64,000 nucleotides of DNA from JAPOKJ01 sp031421635 (GTDB lineage Bacteria; Pseudomonadota; Gammaproteobacteria; Burkholderiales; Burkholderiaceae_E), in contig JANOPA010000037.1 in NCBI GenBank assembly GCA_031421635.1, positions 13,087 through 77,086 of the forward strand, in the 5' to 3' direction. The notes under the pieces were generated by a model that saw nothing but the letters and a program-made list of their open reading frames with translations, searched no databases and was not told the DNA's origin. Of the stretch, positions 52,602 to 61,446 are shown in pieces. The translations under genes were made by a program, and so were the position numbers. Within the stretch, counting starts at the first letter, position 1, and each line of letters starts with the position of its first letter.

Positions 52602-53923
52602 GACCCCGACTCCCGCTTGATCTGAGCTTCAATCAACTCTTGCGTAGACCCCCACTCCTTTGCGAAGCGCCGACGGGCTATTTCAAACGCTACCCCTGCA
52701 ACGATCAGCGTTCCAATCACCGCCACCCAGGTGGTGGTGGTGCCCGCATCGACCGTGAATCCAAATAGCTTCAGGGTCGTACCGCCCGCCGACTCAAGAC
52801 TCAGGTGGTAGCCAATTTCGATGAGTGCAATGATGGCGAGTGAAAGCACGGCACCGGTCAGCAAAAGTCCGACGTAGGGACTTCGCAAGCGTTTAAACAA
52901 TCCGTACTTGGCTACTCGTAAGTTGGTCAACAATATTCCGGCTAAGCCGCCTGGCGCAAACATCACCATCATCACAAAGAACGCACCCAAGTAGAACTGC
53001 CAGGCTTTGGTGTATTCCGAGAGCGCAATGGAGAAAAATGCAAAAATGACCGCACCGAGAATCGGCCCGAAGAAAAACAGTGAGCCGCCAATGAAAGTCG
53101 CCAGAAGGATGCCTCCTGAGCGAATAGCGTGCACGTTCTCACCCGAGACGATTTCGAAGTTGATCGCGGACAGGCCGCCCGCAATACCCGAGAAAAACGC
53201 CGAGACAATCAGCACAATAAAGCGCACATACTGAGTGTTATACCCAAAAAACTCGACTCGCTCGGGGTTCTCGCGTACGGCATTAGAGATGCGCCCAAGA
53301 GGCGTCCTAGAGAAAGCGAACATGCCTGCGACACACGCAAAAGTCCAAGCAGCGATTAAGTAATACACCTGAATCGCCGAGCCATAATTGATGCCCATAA
53401 AGGCTTCACCAAACACGCGATTGGTGGTGACGCCGCCCTCACCCCCAAAAAACCCAGGGAACATTTGCGTCGCTACGAACACCATCTCACCAATGCCTAA
53501 GGTAATCATGGCAAAGGGCGTTCCGGATTTTTTCGTGGTGACATAACCAAACAGCACGCCAAACAAAGCCCCAAAGACACCACCCACCAACGGGATAAGG
53601 GTCAGAGGAATTGGCAACTTGCCTCCAGAGGCGAGATTGATCGCGTGAATGGCAAAAAACGCTCCCAGCCCGGAGTACACCGAATGCCCAAAGGACAACA
53701 TGCCACCCTGTCCAAACAGCATGTTATAGGCCAGGCACATGATGATCCAAATGCCCATTTGAGAGAGCAAAGTCAGGGCAAAACCTTTGGTAAAAATCAA
53801 AGGAATGATGATTAAGAGTGCAGCGAAGAGCGACCATATGACACCACGTCCGATATTGGCCGGGGCGAAGCTCAAGCTTTGTCCTTGGGCATTGCGACGA
53901 GAGGCGGGAGTGAAGTTAAACAT
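52598..53923 (-). CDS. livM: Branched-chain amino acid ABC permease LivM
   Basis: A 441-residue inner-membrane permease with about ten TM helices. The family segment GQGGMLSFGHSVYSGLGAF is present. A C-terminal extension with two more hydrophobic helices makes it longer than the usual 300-350 residues. It pairs with LivH. The gene lies two bases after the livH stop and overlaps livG. Confidence 0.92.
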   Translation of the reverse strand: MFNFTPASRRNAQGQSLSFAPANIGRGVIWSLFAALLIIIPLIFTKGFALTLLSQMGIWIIMCLAYNMLFGQGGMLSFGHSVYSGLGAFFAIHAINLASGGKLPIPLTLIPLVGGVFGALFGVLFGYVTTKKSGTPFAMITLGIGEMVFVATQMFPGFFGGEGGVTTNRVFGEAFMGINYGSAIQVYYLIAAWTFACVAGMFAFSRTPLGRISNAVRENPERVEFFGYNTQYVRFIVLIVSAFFSGIAGGLSAINFEIVSGENVHAIRSGGILLATFIGGSLFFFGPILGAVIFAFFSIALSEYTKAWQFYLGAFFVMMVMFAPGGLAGILLTNLRVAKYGLFKRLRSPYVGLLLTGAVLSLAIIALIEIGYHLSLESAGGTTLKLFGFTVDAGTTTTWVAVIGTLIVAGVAFEIARRRFAKEWGSTQELIEAQIKRESGS

Positions 53924-53925
53924 GC

Positions 53926-54861
53926 TTAGCCCTCCCTCATGCCCATCAAACCCTTAGGTCTGAAGATCAGAATCAAGACTAGCAATAGGTAAGGTAATAC
54001 CGGAGCAACTTGGGACATTTTCAAAGACAAAATCGCAGTCCAAAAACCGTCAGCGGCGAGTTTCAACCCGAACAAAGAGCCTATCGAGGAGTCGACTTGA
54101 ACCGCGAAGGTCAAGATAAATCCAATCAGAAGCGATGCCAGGAAAGCACCGCCCAGAGAACCCATTCCACCCACTACGGTGACTACAAATATGATCGAGC
54201 CGACGGCACCCGCCATTGCCGGCTCAGTCACAAAGGCAACACCTCCGATCACACCCGCCAGGCCAGCCAGCGCAGATCCGCCGCCAAAGACCAGCATTAA
54301 AACTCTCGGCACATTGTGGCCTAGGGACTCTACTGCATCAGGGTGGGTCAGTGCAGCCTGAATCACCAGGCCAATGCGGCTTCGGGTCAGCACCAAATAA
54401 ATGGCGAGAAGCATCATAATGGCCACGCCCATCATGAACAGGCGAAACTTGGAAAGAGTCACCCCCGCAAGGTTAATCGTACCGTCCAGCAAGGCGGGCA
54501 CCGGGAAGGGCAAGGCCGAGCGACCCCAGATGATCTGGATCACTTCAAAAATAATGTAGGACAAGCCAAAGGTAAAAAGCAGCTCTGGCACATGACCAAA
54601 CTTATGCACACGCCGCAGACCGTAGCGCTCAATAAATGCTCCGAGAACACCGACCAGCAAAGGTGCAATAAACAAGGCGGGCCAAAAACCAAACCATTTG
54701 GTGCACTGATAACCCAAGTACGCGCCGACCATATAGAACGAGGCATGGGCAAAGTTGAGAACACCCATCATGCTGAAAATCAGGGTAAGACCTGAAGACA
54801 GCAAAAACAGGAGGAGCCCATAAGACAGGCTATTGACAACCGATTGTAGGAAAGCTTCCAA
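53926..54861 (-). CDS. livH: Branched-chain amino acid ABC permease LivH
   Basis: A 311-residue permease with about eight TM helices and the family motif MMGVLNFAHASFYMVGAYLGY. It forms the translocation channel with LivM. It lies 187 bases downstream of livK; that GC-rich gap contains no recognisable terminator. Confidence 0.93.
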   Translation of the reverse strand: MEAFLQSVVNSLSYGLLLFLLSSGLTLIFSMMGVLNFAHASFYMVGAYLGYQCTKWFGFWPALFIAPLLVGVLGAFIERYGLRRVHKFGHVPELLFTFGLSYIIFEVIQIIWGRSALPFPVPALLDGTINLAGVTLSKFRLFMMGVAIMMLLAIYLVLTRSRIGLVIQAALTHPDAVESLGHNVPRVLMLVFGGGSALAGLAGVIGGVAFVTEPAMAGAVGSIIFVVTVVGGMGSLGGAFLASLLIGFILTFAVQVDSSIGSLFGLKLAADGFWTAILSLKMSQVAPVLPYLLLVLILIFRPKGLMGMREG

Positions 54862-55048
54862 GCGGATTCAACTCAGCTAAAGGACGGGGGGACCCCAAAA
54901 ACCATCCGCGATTCAGCAGCTTATAGGCCGGAACATGCGGCAGGTTGCCTTGCCTCACCGCGGACCGGGTCGTTCCTTGTTTTCGTCTTGCGACTGAAAA
55001 CCTGGTCGACTCGGCCCGCAGGAGGCGTTCTTGTTAATACAACCCGGC

Positions 55049-56296
55049 TTACTGCTTGGCTGGACGCTTCATCTGGCATGACGTTGGCTGAGAAGCCACA
55101 TAGGCCGGCAGAGAAACTTCGTTTTTCCAGCCGAACTTGGTGTCCTCAGCGTCGTATTTCACGCCCTTGGTGTCGACCTTGCTCCACGTCGCGATGTAGA
55201 CGTTTTGTTGAATCTGATGATCCGTCGCACGCATTTCAATGTCACCGTTGATGCTCGTCAATTTCGCACCTTCCATCGCGAACGCCACTTTAGTAGGGTC
55301 AATGGATTTTGTGCGCTTCATGGCGTCGGCCAAGAGCTGGGTCCCGATATAAGTTTGTGCCGTGTAAAAGTCGTCTTTGAACTTCTTCTTCATGCTGTCC
55401 ACTAAATGGGCTCCTGGATGGCCAGGTAAATTAGGATGCCAGTTAGCAACAATACTCACCTTACCCTCGCCTGCGGCTCCCATAGCAGTGGGAACACCCG
55501 TGGTACCCGCGTAATAAGTGTAGAACCGAGCATCGACACCTGCATCTTTAGCGGCTTTGATCATCAATGCAAGATCAGCACCCCAGTTGCCAGTCACGAT
55601 CGTATCGGCACCCGCCGCTTTGATTTTTGCAACATAGGGCGAAAAGTCTTTCACTTGCCCCAGGGGATGCAAATCTTCACCGACGATTTGAACATCAGGA
55701 CGCTTACGCGCCAAATCTTTTTTGGCTGCAATGGCGACTGAGCGACCGAAAGCGTAGTCCTGATTAATCAAGTACACCTTCTTAATGTCCTTGTTCTTTT
55801 CCATATACGAACTCAAGGCTTCCATTTTCATGTCGCCGTTTACGTCAAGACGGAAATGCCAGAAGCTGCAACGTTCGTTGGTGAGTGAAGGATCTACTGC
55901 AGCATAATTAAGATATACGATCTCCTTGCCTGGATTTCGATCATTATGCTTTTGAATGGCATCGGACAAGGCGATGGCGACGCCCGAGCCGTTACCTTGA
56001 GTAACGTAGCGAATGCCCTGGTCGATGATTTGTTTGAGAACCGTCAAGCTTTCCTGAGGGCTCCCCTTGTTGTCGAACGGCACCATCTCAAACTTCGGAC
56101 CACCGGCCCAGTTCTTTTCGTTGGCAAAGTCGGTGGATGTTTGCCAAGCACGAAGTTGGTTCTGGCCCACGGGCGCGAAGGGACCCGACAAAGGATCGAT
56201 GAAAGCGATTTTTACTGTCTGGGCTTGAGCCACAGACAGACTCGCCGAAGCAGCCAGAGTTAAAGCCACAGACGTGGCAAGCATTTTTAATTTCAC
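55049..56296 (-). CDS. livK: Branched-chain amino acid ABC periplasmic binding protein LivK-like
   Basis: A 415-residue Leu/Ile/Val-type binding protein. The best start is GTG at 56296, with GAGGAG seven bases upstream and a signal peptide ending VAQAQ. The mature protein begins VKIAFIDPLSGPFAPVG. It ends with a Lys/Pro-rich tail. It delivers the ligand to LivHM. No Cys lipobox is present, so it is soluble in the periplasm. It heads the liv operon. Confidence 0.92.
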   Translation of the reverse strand: MKLKMLATSVALTLAASASLSVAQAQTVKIAFIDPLSGPFAPVGQNQLRAWQTSTDFANEKNWAGGPKFEMVPFDNKGSPQESLTVLKQIIDQGIRYVTQGNGSGVAIALSDAIQKHNDRNPGKEIVYLNYAAVDPSLTNERCSFWHFRLDVNGDMKMEALSSYMEKNKDIKKVYLINQDYAFGRSVAIAAKKDLARKRPDVQIVGEDLHPLGQVKDFSPYVAKIKAAGADTIVTGNWGADLALMIKAAKDAGVDARFYTYYAGTTGVPTAMGAAGEGKVSIVANWHPNLPGHPGAHLVDSMKKKFKDDFYTAQTYIGTQLLADAMKRTKSIDPTKVAFAMEGAKLTSINGDIEMRATDHQIQQNVYIATWSKVDTKGVKYDAEDTKFGWKNEVSLPAYVASQPTSCQMKRPAKQ

Positions 56297-56464
56297 GATC
56301 AGTCTCCTCAAATTTTTTTAAACCGCTTACGCTGCCCAGAAGATAACCAGCCAACGTTGTCTAAGAATCATAACCTAAAGAGTCGGCGCTCTTCGCTAGG
56401 GGAATTCCATAACTGCGTTTCTTTTAACCGGATTAGCACTTGCGTTACAGCTCTTCAAGCCCAG

Positions 56465-56488
56465 AAAAAACGAGGCCAATAGTCTCGC
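56465..56488 (-). terminator. Intrinsic terminator after the small basic gene
   Basis: Reading the minus strand, GCGAG pairs with CTCGT around a short loop (one mismatch and a further pair inside), followed by TTTTTT. It lies 27 bases after the stop of the 41-residue gene. Confidence 0.65.
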
Positions 56489-56514
56489 TTTCCGTGTGCA
56501 GCTTAAGTATTTCT

Positions 56515-56640
56515 TTACTTTTTTACTTTTTCAAGCATCTTGAACACAGTCTTGTTTGAACCCTTGAACAGTCGTTTGAGGTATTTAGGCAAACAACGGC
56601 GCTCAAGGGTATTACGACGGGTACGTGAAACATCAGCCAT
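56515..56640 (-). CDS. Very basic 41-residue protein of unknown function
   Basis: A short gene not obvious in a long-ORF view. The protein starts MADVSRTRRNTLERR and ends KMLEKVKK. It has 14 Lys/Arg and three acidic residues, so it is strongly positive, with one Cys and no membrane helix. GGAG lies seven bases before the ATG, and an intrinsic terminator follows the stop, so it looks like an independent transcript. Possible roles are nucleic acid or ribosome binding, or an antimicrobial or toxin-like peptide. I do not recognise the family. Confidence 0.65.
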   Translation of the reverse strand: MADVSRTRRNTLERRCLPKYLKRLFKGSNKTVFKMLEKVKK

Positions 56641-56838
56641 GGAAAACTCCGGTTTTGACTTCTCAGGAAGAGAAAGAAAATGATTTAAAAAACGGTTAAA
56701 AGATACAAATTGAAAGAAACCTAGCCCGATAAAGACTAAAATGCAGGCCCACGTGACTCAAAGTTGCGCCAAGTCATTCAATTCACTCATCAACGCTAGG
56801 CTCAAATATTGTCTGGGCAATCCAGCATTATATAAAAA

Positions 56839-57441
56839 ATGAAGATATTTCTCGATTTTCTCCCAATTATCCTCTTTTTCATCGCTTACAAGACGCACGG
56901 TATTGAGGTGGCGACTGCCGTTGCCATAGCCGCTAGCGTCCTGCAAATTGGCGTCATGCTGCTGCGGAAGCATAAAGTGGAAACCATGCAGTGGGCTAGT
57001 TTGGCGATCATTTTGGTGTTCGGTGGGCTGACGTTATGGCTGCACAACCCAACCTTTATCAAGCTCAAACCGACTGTGCTCTACGCGCTTTTTGGTGTCG
57101 GCTTGCTGGTCAGTCGATACGGATTTGGTAAAAATGGCATCAAGGCTTTGATGGGCAAGCAGATGCGCTTGCCGGAGCCGATTTGGGACCGAGCAAACTT
57201 TCTTTGGGTCGCTTTCTTTTTCTTTATGTCGGGACTCAACACCTTCGTGGCCTTTAACTACAGCGAGGAATCCTGGGTGAATTTCAAGCTATTCGGGACC
57301 ATGGGCCTCACTTTGGTGTTTATCGTCTCCCAAGCGGTCTACCTCGGCAAATACAGCGCTCAGAACCAGGAAATCATCCAGGCACCCGGGGCGGATCCAG
57401 CGGCGGGAGAAAGTAGCTCTAAACCATCCTCCAAGTTCTGA
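56839..57441 (+). CDS. yciB: Septation/inner membrane protein YciB (IspZ)
   Basis: A 200-residue membrane protein with five or so TM helices. The family start MKIFLDFLPIILFFIAYK, the IKLKPTVLYALFG region and the segment PIWDRANFLWVAFFFFMSGLN are conserved. It supports cell-envelope and septum integrity. The charged C-terminal tail is longer than usual. It is followed by a bolA-like gene 17 bases downstream, so the two are an operon, with the parvulin gene next. Confidence 0.9.
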   Translation: MKIFLDFLPIILFFIAYKTHGIEVATAVAIAASVLQIGVMLLRKHKVETMQWASLAIILVFGGLTLWLHNPTFIKLKPTVLYALFGVGLLVSRYGFGKNGIKALMGKQMRLPEPIWDRANFLWVAFFFFMSGLNTFVAFNYSEESWVNFKLFGTMGLTLVFIVSQAVYLGKYSAQNQEIIQAPGADPAAGESSSKPSSKF

Positions 57442-57458
57442 GCTAGTCGGGGTCGTCG

Positions 57459-57716
57459 ATGAAACCCAGTATTGCGGACATAGAAGCTCGACTGAAGGTG
57501 GCCCTTCCCCTCGCCAAATTTTCTATTATTGACGAGAGCCATTTGCATGCAGGGCATGAAGGCGCGCGCGCGGGGGGTGGACATTTTCGGGTTCAAATTC
57601 AAGACCCTAGCTTCGCGGGTTTAGCTCTCGTGAAGCGCCACCGCCTCGTGTATGATGCGCTGCGAGATTGGATGCCCGAGCGCATCCATGCCCTAGCCAT
57701 TGAGGCTAGTACTTAA
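57459..57716 (+). CDS. BolA-family protein
   Basis: An 85-residue protein with the BolA fold signature: ADIEARLKVAL, ESHLHAGH and the C-terminal VYDALRDW. Family members bind [2Fe-2S] clusters with monothiol glutaredoxins. It sits between yciB and a parvulin gene, the conserved order in Burkholderiales. Confidence 0.87.
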   Translation: MKPSIADIEARLKVALPLAKFSIIDESHLHAGHEGARAGGGHFRVQIQDPSFAGLALVKRHRLVYDALRDWMPERIHALAIEAST

Positions 57717-57726
57717 TCGGAAATTT

Positions 57727-58584
57727 ATGAAAAAAACCTCCTTCACACTAGCCTTAGTGGCCACCCTTGCGGGCAGCATGGCCTTTACGGCCATCGCTCA
57801 AGAAAAGAAATCTGATGCCAAGGCTGAGGCGAAAGCCGAAGCCAAAGCCCCTGAGTCCAATGGCACCTCGGGCAATGCTGCCATCGTCAACAACAAACCC
57901 ATCCCAAAGAAAACTTTGGATGAATTTCTTGCGGCTTTAGCCGCTCAAGGGCGCCCGGAAACACCCGAACTGCGCAAGCAAGCTCTTGAAGACCTGATCA
58001 ATCGCGAAGTGTTTGTTCAGGAAGCTGAAAAACGCGGACTGATGCGTAATCCCGATGTAGTCAAACAAATGGAAAACGTCAAGCGCGACCTCATGATTCG
58101 CGCCCTGATTCGTCAACAGCTCCAAAAGTCACCCATCACAGAAGCGGAGATCAAGGCGGAATACGACAAGGTCGCGCAAGGCCAAGGTGGGCAAAAAGAG
58201 TACAAAGTACGCCACATTTTGGTTGAGAAGGAAGACGTTGCCAAAGGCATCATCGACCAACTCAAAAAAGGCGCAAAGTTTGAAGACCTCGCCAAGCAAT
58301 CGAAAGACCCAGGCTCTGGTGCCAATGGTGGCGATTTAGATTGGAACGTCCCTGGGACTTTTGTTCCTGAGTTCTCTCAAGCGATGATCAAGCTCGAAAA
58401 AGGCAAAATCACCGAAACCCCAGTAAAGAGCCAGTTCGGTTATCACGTGATTCGCCTAGACGACACCCGTGAATCCAAGCCGCCCGCATTTGAGCAAGTC
58501 AAGCCTCAGATTCAGCAAGGGCTTGAGCAACGCAAAATCCAAGCCTTCGTTCAGGATTTGCGCGCTAAGTCAACGATCAAGTAA
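57727..58584 (+). CDS. Periplasmic peptidyl-prolyl isomerase (parvulin/SurA-like)
   Basis: A 285-residue protein. A signal peptide ends at TAIAQ and is followed by a Lys/Ala/Glu-rich linker. A SurA-N-like helical region (about 45-145) precedes one parvulin domain (YKVRHILVEKEDVAKG...DPGSGANGGDLDWNVPG...SQFGYHVIRLDD). It helps fold outer-membrane or periplasmic proteins. I chose the ATG at 57727 because it begins the signal peptide. Confidence 0.9.
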   Translation: MKKTSFTLALVATLAGSMAFTAIAQEKKSDAKAEAKAEAKAPESNGTSGNAAIVNNKPIPKKTLDEFLAALAAQGRPETPELRKQALEDLINREVFVQEAEKRGLMRNPDVVKQMENVKRDLMIRALIRQQLQKSPITEAEIKAEYDKVAQGQGGQKEYKVRHILVEKEDVAKGIIDQLKKGAKFEDLAKQSKDPGSGANGGDLDWNVPGTFVPEFSQAMIKLEKGKITETPVKSQFGYHVIRLDDTRESKPPAFEQVKPQIQQGLEQRKIQAFVQDLRAKSTIK

Positions 58585-58636
58585 GTTCGACAAAAAGGTT
58601 CTGTCGTTGCCTTGACCCGCTCGGCTGAACCCTCAA

Positions 58637-59200
58637 CTATTCGTCGTCGAATTTGACTTCAATGCCGCTGATTGGTGGCTGCCTGGTTGCAGCTTCCTCA
58701 GCGGCTTCTTCTTTTTCACGGGCTATTTCTTCTTTCTTGAGTTGGCGTCTCAAGGCAAAGAAGTCACTAAGCGTTTGACCGCAGGCCTCTGCCAACACAC
58801 CACCGAGTACTTCCGTATGGTGGTTAAGCCTAGCCTCCTCAAAGAGATTCAAGACGCTTCCAACGGCTCCCGTCTTGGGATCAGACGCCCCAAATACTAG
58901 CCGCTTTAAGCGCGCATGTTGAATGGCCCCCGAACACATCGCACAAGGCTCGAGAGTGACATACAGCTCGCAATCCACCAGGCGATAGTTGCCTAACAAC
59001 TGCGCTGCAGCCCGAATCGCGCGAATCTCCGCATGGGCCGTTGGATCCTGCATACCGATCGGATGATTGAACCCTGTAGCAATCACCCGGCCATTGCGTA
59101 CCAGTACCGCGCCAACCGGAACTTCGCCAAGAATCGCAGCGTTATGCGCCTGATCTAACGCCAAACGCATCATGGTTTGGTCTCTTACCTGCGGGGTCAT
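58637..59200 (-). CDS. tadA: tRNA-specific adenosine deaminase TadA
   Basis: A 187-residue deaminase. The zinc and proton-shuttle motif HAEIRA and the cysteine motif PCAMCSGA are intact. It converts A34 to inosine in tRNA-Arg(ACG). A C-terminal charged extension (KKEEIAREKEEAAEEA) is longer than usual. It is convergent with the parvulin gene. Confidence 0.92.
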   Translation of the reverse strand: MTPQVRDQTMMRLALDQAHNAAILGEVPVGAVLVRNGRVIATGFNHPIGMQDPTAHAEIRAIRAAAQLLGNYRLVDCELYVTLEPCAMCSGAIQHARLKRLVFGASDPKTGAVGSVLNLFEEARLNHHTEVLGGVLAEACGQTLSDFFALRRQLKKEEIAREKEEAAEEAATRQPPISGIEVKFDDE

Positions 59201-59384
59201 AGCAATGTTCTAACTTCAAAAATAGTAGGTAATCGGCACGGTTTCAAGAGTATCTTGCAACCAGCTCAAGATTGTACGCATTCGTGTAGTCTTTACGCGT
59301 ACCCTCCATGTAAAAGCTTCAGCCACCGGTTTGTCCCGCGCCACTGAAAAACAACCACTAAATCTGAATAAAGTAGATACGAAA

Positions 59385-60173
59385 ATGGATCTCAAGCTGC
59401 AAGGAAAACATGTGCTCATCACCGGAGGCAGCAAAGGCATTGGACTAGCCTGCGCTCAGGCTTTTCTTGCCGAAGGTGCTCGCGTGTCCATCAACTCTAG
59501 GGATGAAGCCAATCTTAAGAACGCCACGGCAAAACTAGCCGCCCCGGTGGGCCATCTTGCTTGCCATCGCGGCGACCTGTGCCAAGCCGACCAAGCCCTA
59601 GCCATGCTCGACGCAGCAGAAAAGCAATTCGGCCCCGTCGACATCTTGGTGACCTCGGCTGGGGCAGCCAAACGCACTCCTCCTGATGATTTGACTCCCG
59701 CGGCCTGGCGCGATGCAATGGATGCAAAGTATTTCTCCTATATCAATATCATTGATCCCGTAGTCAAGCGCATGGGCGCTCGCAAACAAGGCAACATCGT
59801 GAATATCATCGGTGCTGGCGGCAAGGTCGCAAGCCCAATTCATTTGCCCGGTGGCGCAGCCAACGCAGCACTGATGCTGGCCACAGCGGGCCTTGCTAAT
59901 GCTTACGGTGGAAAAGGAGTTCGCGTCAATGCGGTCAATCCTGGCGCCACACTTACTGACAGATTAGTGGAGGGCTTTGCCGCAGAACAGCGCTTGGCTG
60001 GCATCAACGCAGATGAAGCCATGAAGCGTGCTACCAGTAAGACCGCCTTGGGTCGCTTGGCCAAGCCAGAAGAAATCGCCAATATGGTTTTATTCCTGGC
60101 CTCCGAGCAAGCGAGCTACGTGAGTGGCGTGATCATTGGTATGGATGGGGTTGGGGTGCCGATGGTGGTTTAA
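59385..60173 (+). CDS. Short-chain dehydrogenase/reductase
   Basis: A 262-residue SDR with GGSKGIGLACAQAF and DILVTSAGA. The usual catalytic Tyr-Lys pair is altered: the region reads GGAANAALMLATAGLANAYGGKG where YxxxK is expected. Substrate and even catalytic activity are therefore uncertain. I chose the ATG at 59385, just before the family start LKLQGKHVLITGG; upstream codons lack homology. Confidence 0.85.
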   Translation: MDLKLQGKHVLITGGSKGIGLACAQAFLAEGARVSINSRDEANLKNATAKLAAPVGHLACHRGDLCQADQALAMLDAAEKQFGPVDILVTSAGAAKRTPPDDLTPAAWRDAMDAKYFSYINIIDPVVKRMGARKQGNIVNIIGAGGKVASPIHLPGGAANAALMLATAGLANAYGGKGVRVNAVNPGATLTDRLVEGFAAEQRLAGINADEAMKRATSKTALGRLAKPEEIANMVLFLASEQASYVSGVIIGMDGVGVPMVV

Positions 60174-60228
60174 AGAGCGTCGCATTCACAAAATATTGGC
60201 CGGGACCCCACTGGTAAGTAAAGTTGGC

Positions 60229-60280
60229 GCTTGATGCGACATCACATCAAGCACCGTCGCGAACCGCTAAAGCAGTTCGC
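60229..60280 (+). terminator. Two adjacent hairpins after the SDR gene, possible terminator
   Basis: The first is a perfect 8-bp stem, GCTTGATG/CATCAAGC (60229-60252). The second is GCGAAC/GTTCGC with an inner GC pair (60259-60280), followed by TTT. The short T-run makes a terminator role only possible. Confidence 0.35.
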
Positions 60281-60351
60281 TTTGGGCCCAAGGCAAAGCC
60301 TATGACTAGAAAATATCGCTTAGTCGCCTGTTATCAATTCGGAAACACCGT

Positions 60352-61338
60352 TTATTGCGCCTGCAGGTTAATAGACTTGGCAATGGCTGCACCCACCGCG
60401 GCTTCTTTCTTATAGAAGCTATCTAGTTGGGTGAGTGACATTGGTTCTGCAATCACCGAGCCCGCGCTCTCTATGGCCTTGCGAACCTCAGGGTTGGCCA
60501 AGCTAGCATAGACGGCTTTGTGTAGCACGGCCATCTGTGCCTCGGGCGTTTTTGCACTGGCTTGAATGCCGATCCAGATGCTGAACTGAAAGTCTTCAAA
60601 GCCCTTGGTGCTGCGTGCGGGAGCTAGCTTGGGTAGGCGGGCAAGAGATTGCGGCGAGGCAATCGCAATGGCTTTAATTTGACCACCATCAATCGCCCCG
60701 AGCACAGGACCGACCAGGGGCACAACAGCAAAGTCGATCACACCGCCCATGAGGTCCTTGAGGTAAGGCATGAGGCCGTTGTACGGGACATGCAAGCCCT
60801 TGGCGCCGCCGGTTTGCAAGGCTTTTTCAGCCACCAGATGATAGAGCGAGCCGATGCCCGTCGAGCCAAAGCTCAGCGCCTTATCGGCTTTTTTGGCATA
60901 AGCGATAAATTCTTCCAGAGTATTGACGGGGAGGTCTTTACGAACGGCAATGGCCAAAGGTGTATGACCGACCAGTGCAGCCATACGAACATCTTCAGGC
61001 TTGTTCTTCGCCGCGGCCACACCCAGCGGCGTGTAGATCAGCTCGAGCGGCGAGCCAGCCAAAATGGTGTAGCCGTCGGGTGTCGCATTGGCTGCTTTCA
61101 ACACGCCCATGGCACCCCCAACGCCCACCACGTTTTCGACAATCACGTTTTGACCGAGTGTTTCAACCATCCCTTTGGTCACCATGCGGCCGATGACATC
61201 TGAACCGCCACCAGGAGGAAAAGCAACGATAAGGGTAAGGGGTTTGGTCGGAAAGGTCTGCGCACTGGCGACAGGCCCTAGTGCAATCGTGCTAATAGCT
61301 GCTCCAACTGCCAGCAAGGTCTTGATCCAGGATTTCAT
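60352..61338 (-). CDS. Bug/TctC-family periplasmic solute receptor
   Basis: A 328-residue receptor of the same family as the one at 39 kb. A signal peptide ends near ASAQT, then FPTKPLTLIVAFPPGGGSDVIGRM and TPDGYTILAG are conserved. It ends with a typical alternating helix tail. It is 108 bases downstream of the dadA stop. The ligand is unknown. Confidence 0.92.
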   Translation of the reverse strand: MKSWIKTLLAVGAAISTIALGPVASAQTFPTKPLTLIVAFPPGGGSDVIGRMVTKGMVETLGQNVIVENVVGVGGAMGVLKAANATPDGYTILAGSPLELIYTPLGVAAAKNKPEDVRMAALVGHTPLAIAVRKDLPVNTLEEFIAYAKKADKALSFGSTGIGSLYHLVAEKALQTGGAKGLHVPYNGLMPYLKDLMGGVIDFAVVPLVGPVLGAIDGGQIKAIAIASPQSLARLPKLAPARSTKGFEDFQFSIWIGIQASAKTPEAQMAVLHKAVYASLANPEVRKAIESAGSVIAEPMSLTQLDSFYKKEAAVGAAIAKSINLQAQ

Positions 61339-61446
61339 AGTCGCTCCGTAAGGTTTTAGGTCTAGATGTCCAAATGGACTTGGTCGGGAATAGTGATCTG
61401 CATCGCCACTGACCGGGTAGCGTGCCGAGTAGTCAAAACTGAGCTG

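Noticed and set aside
56758..56973. Minus-strand frame covering the start of yciB
   Set aside because: It is a shadow of yciB, which has the clear membrane-protein signature and start.
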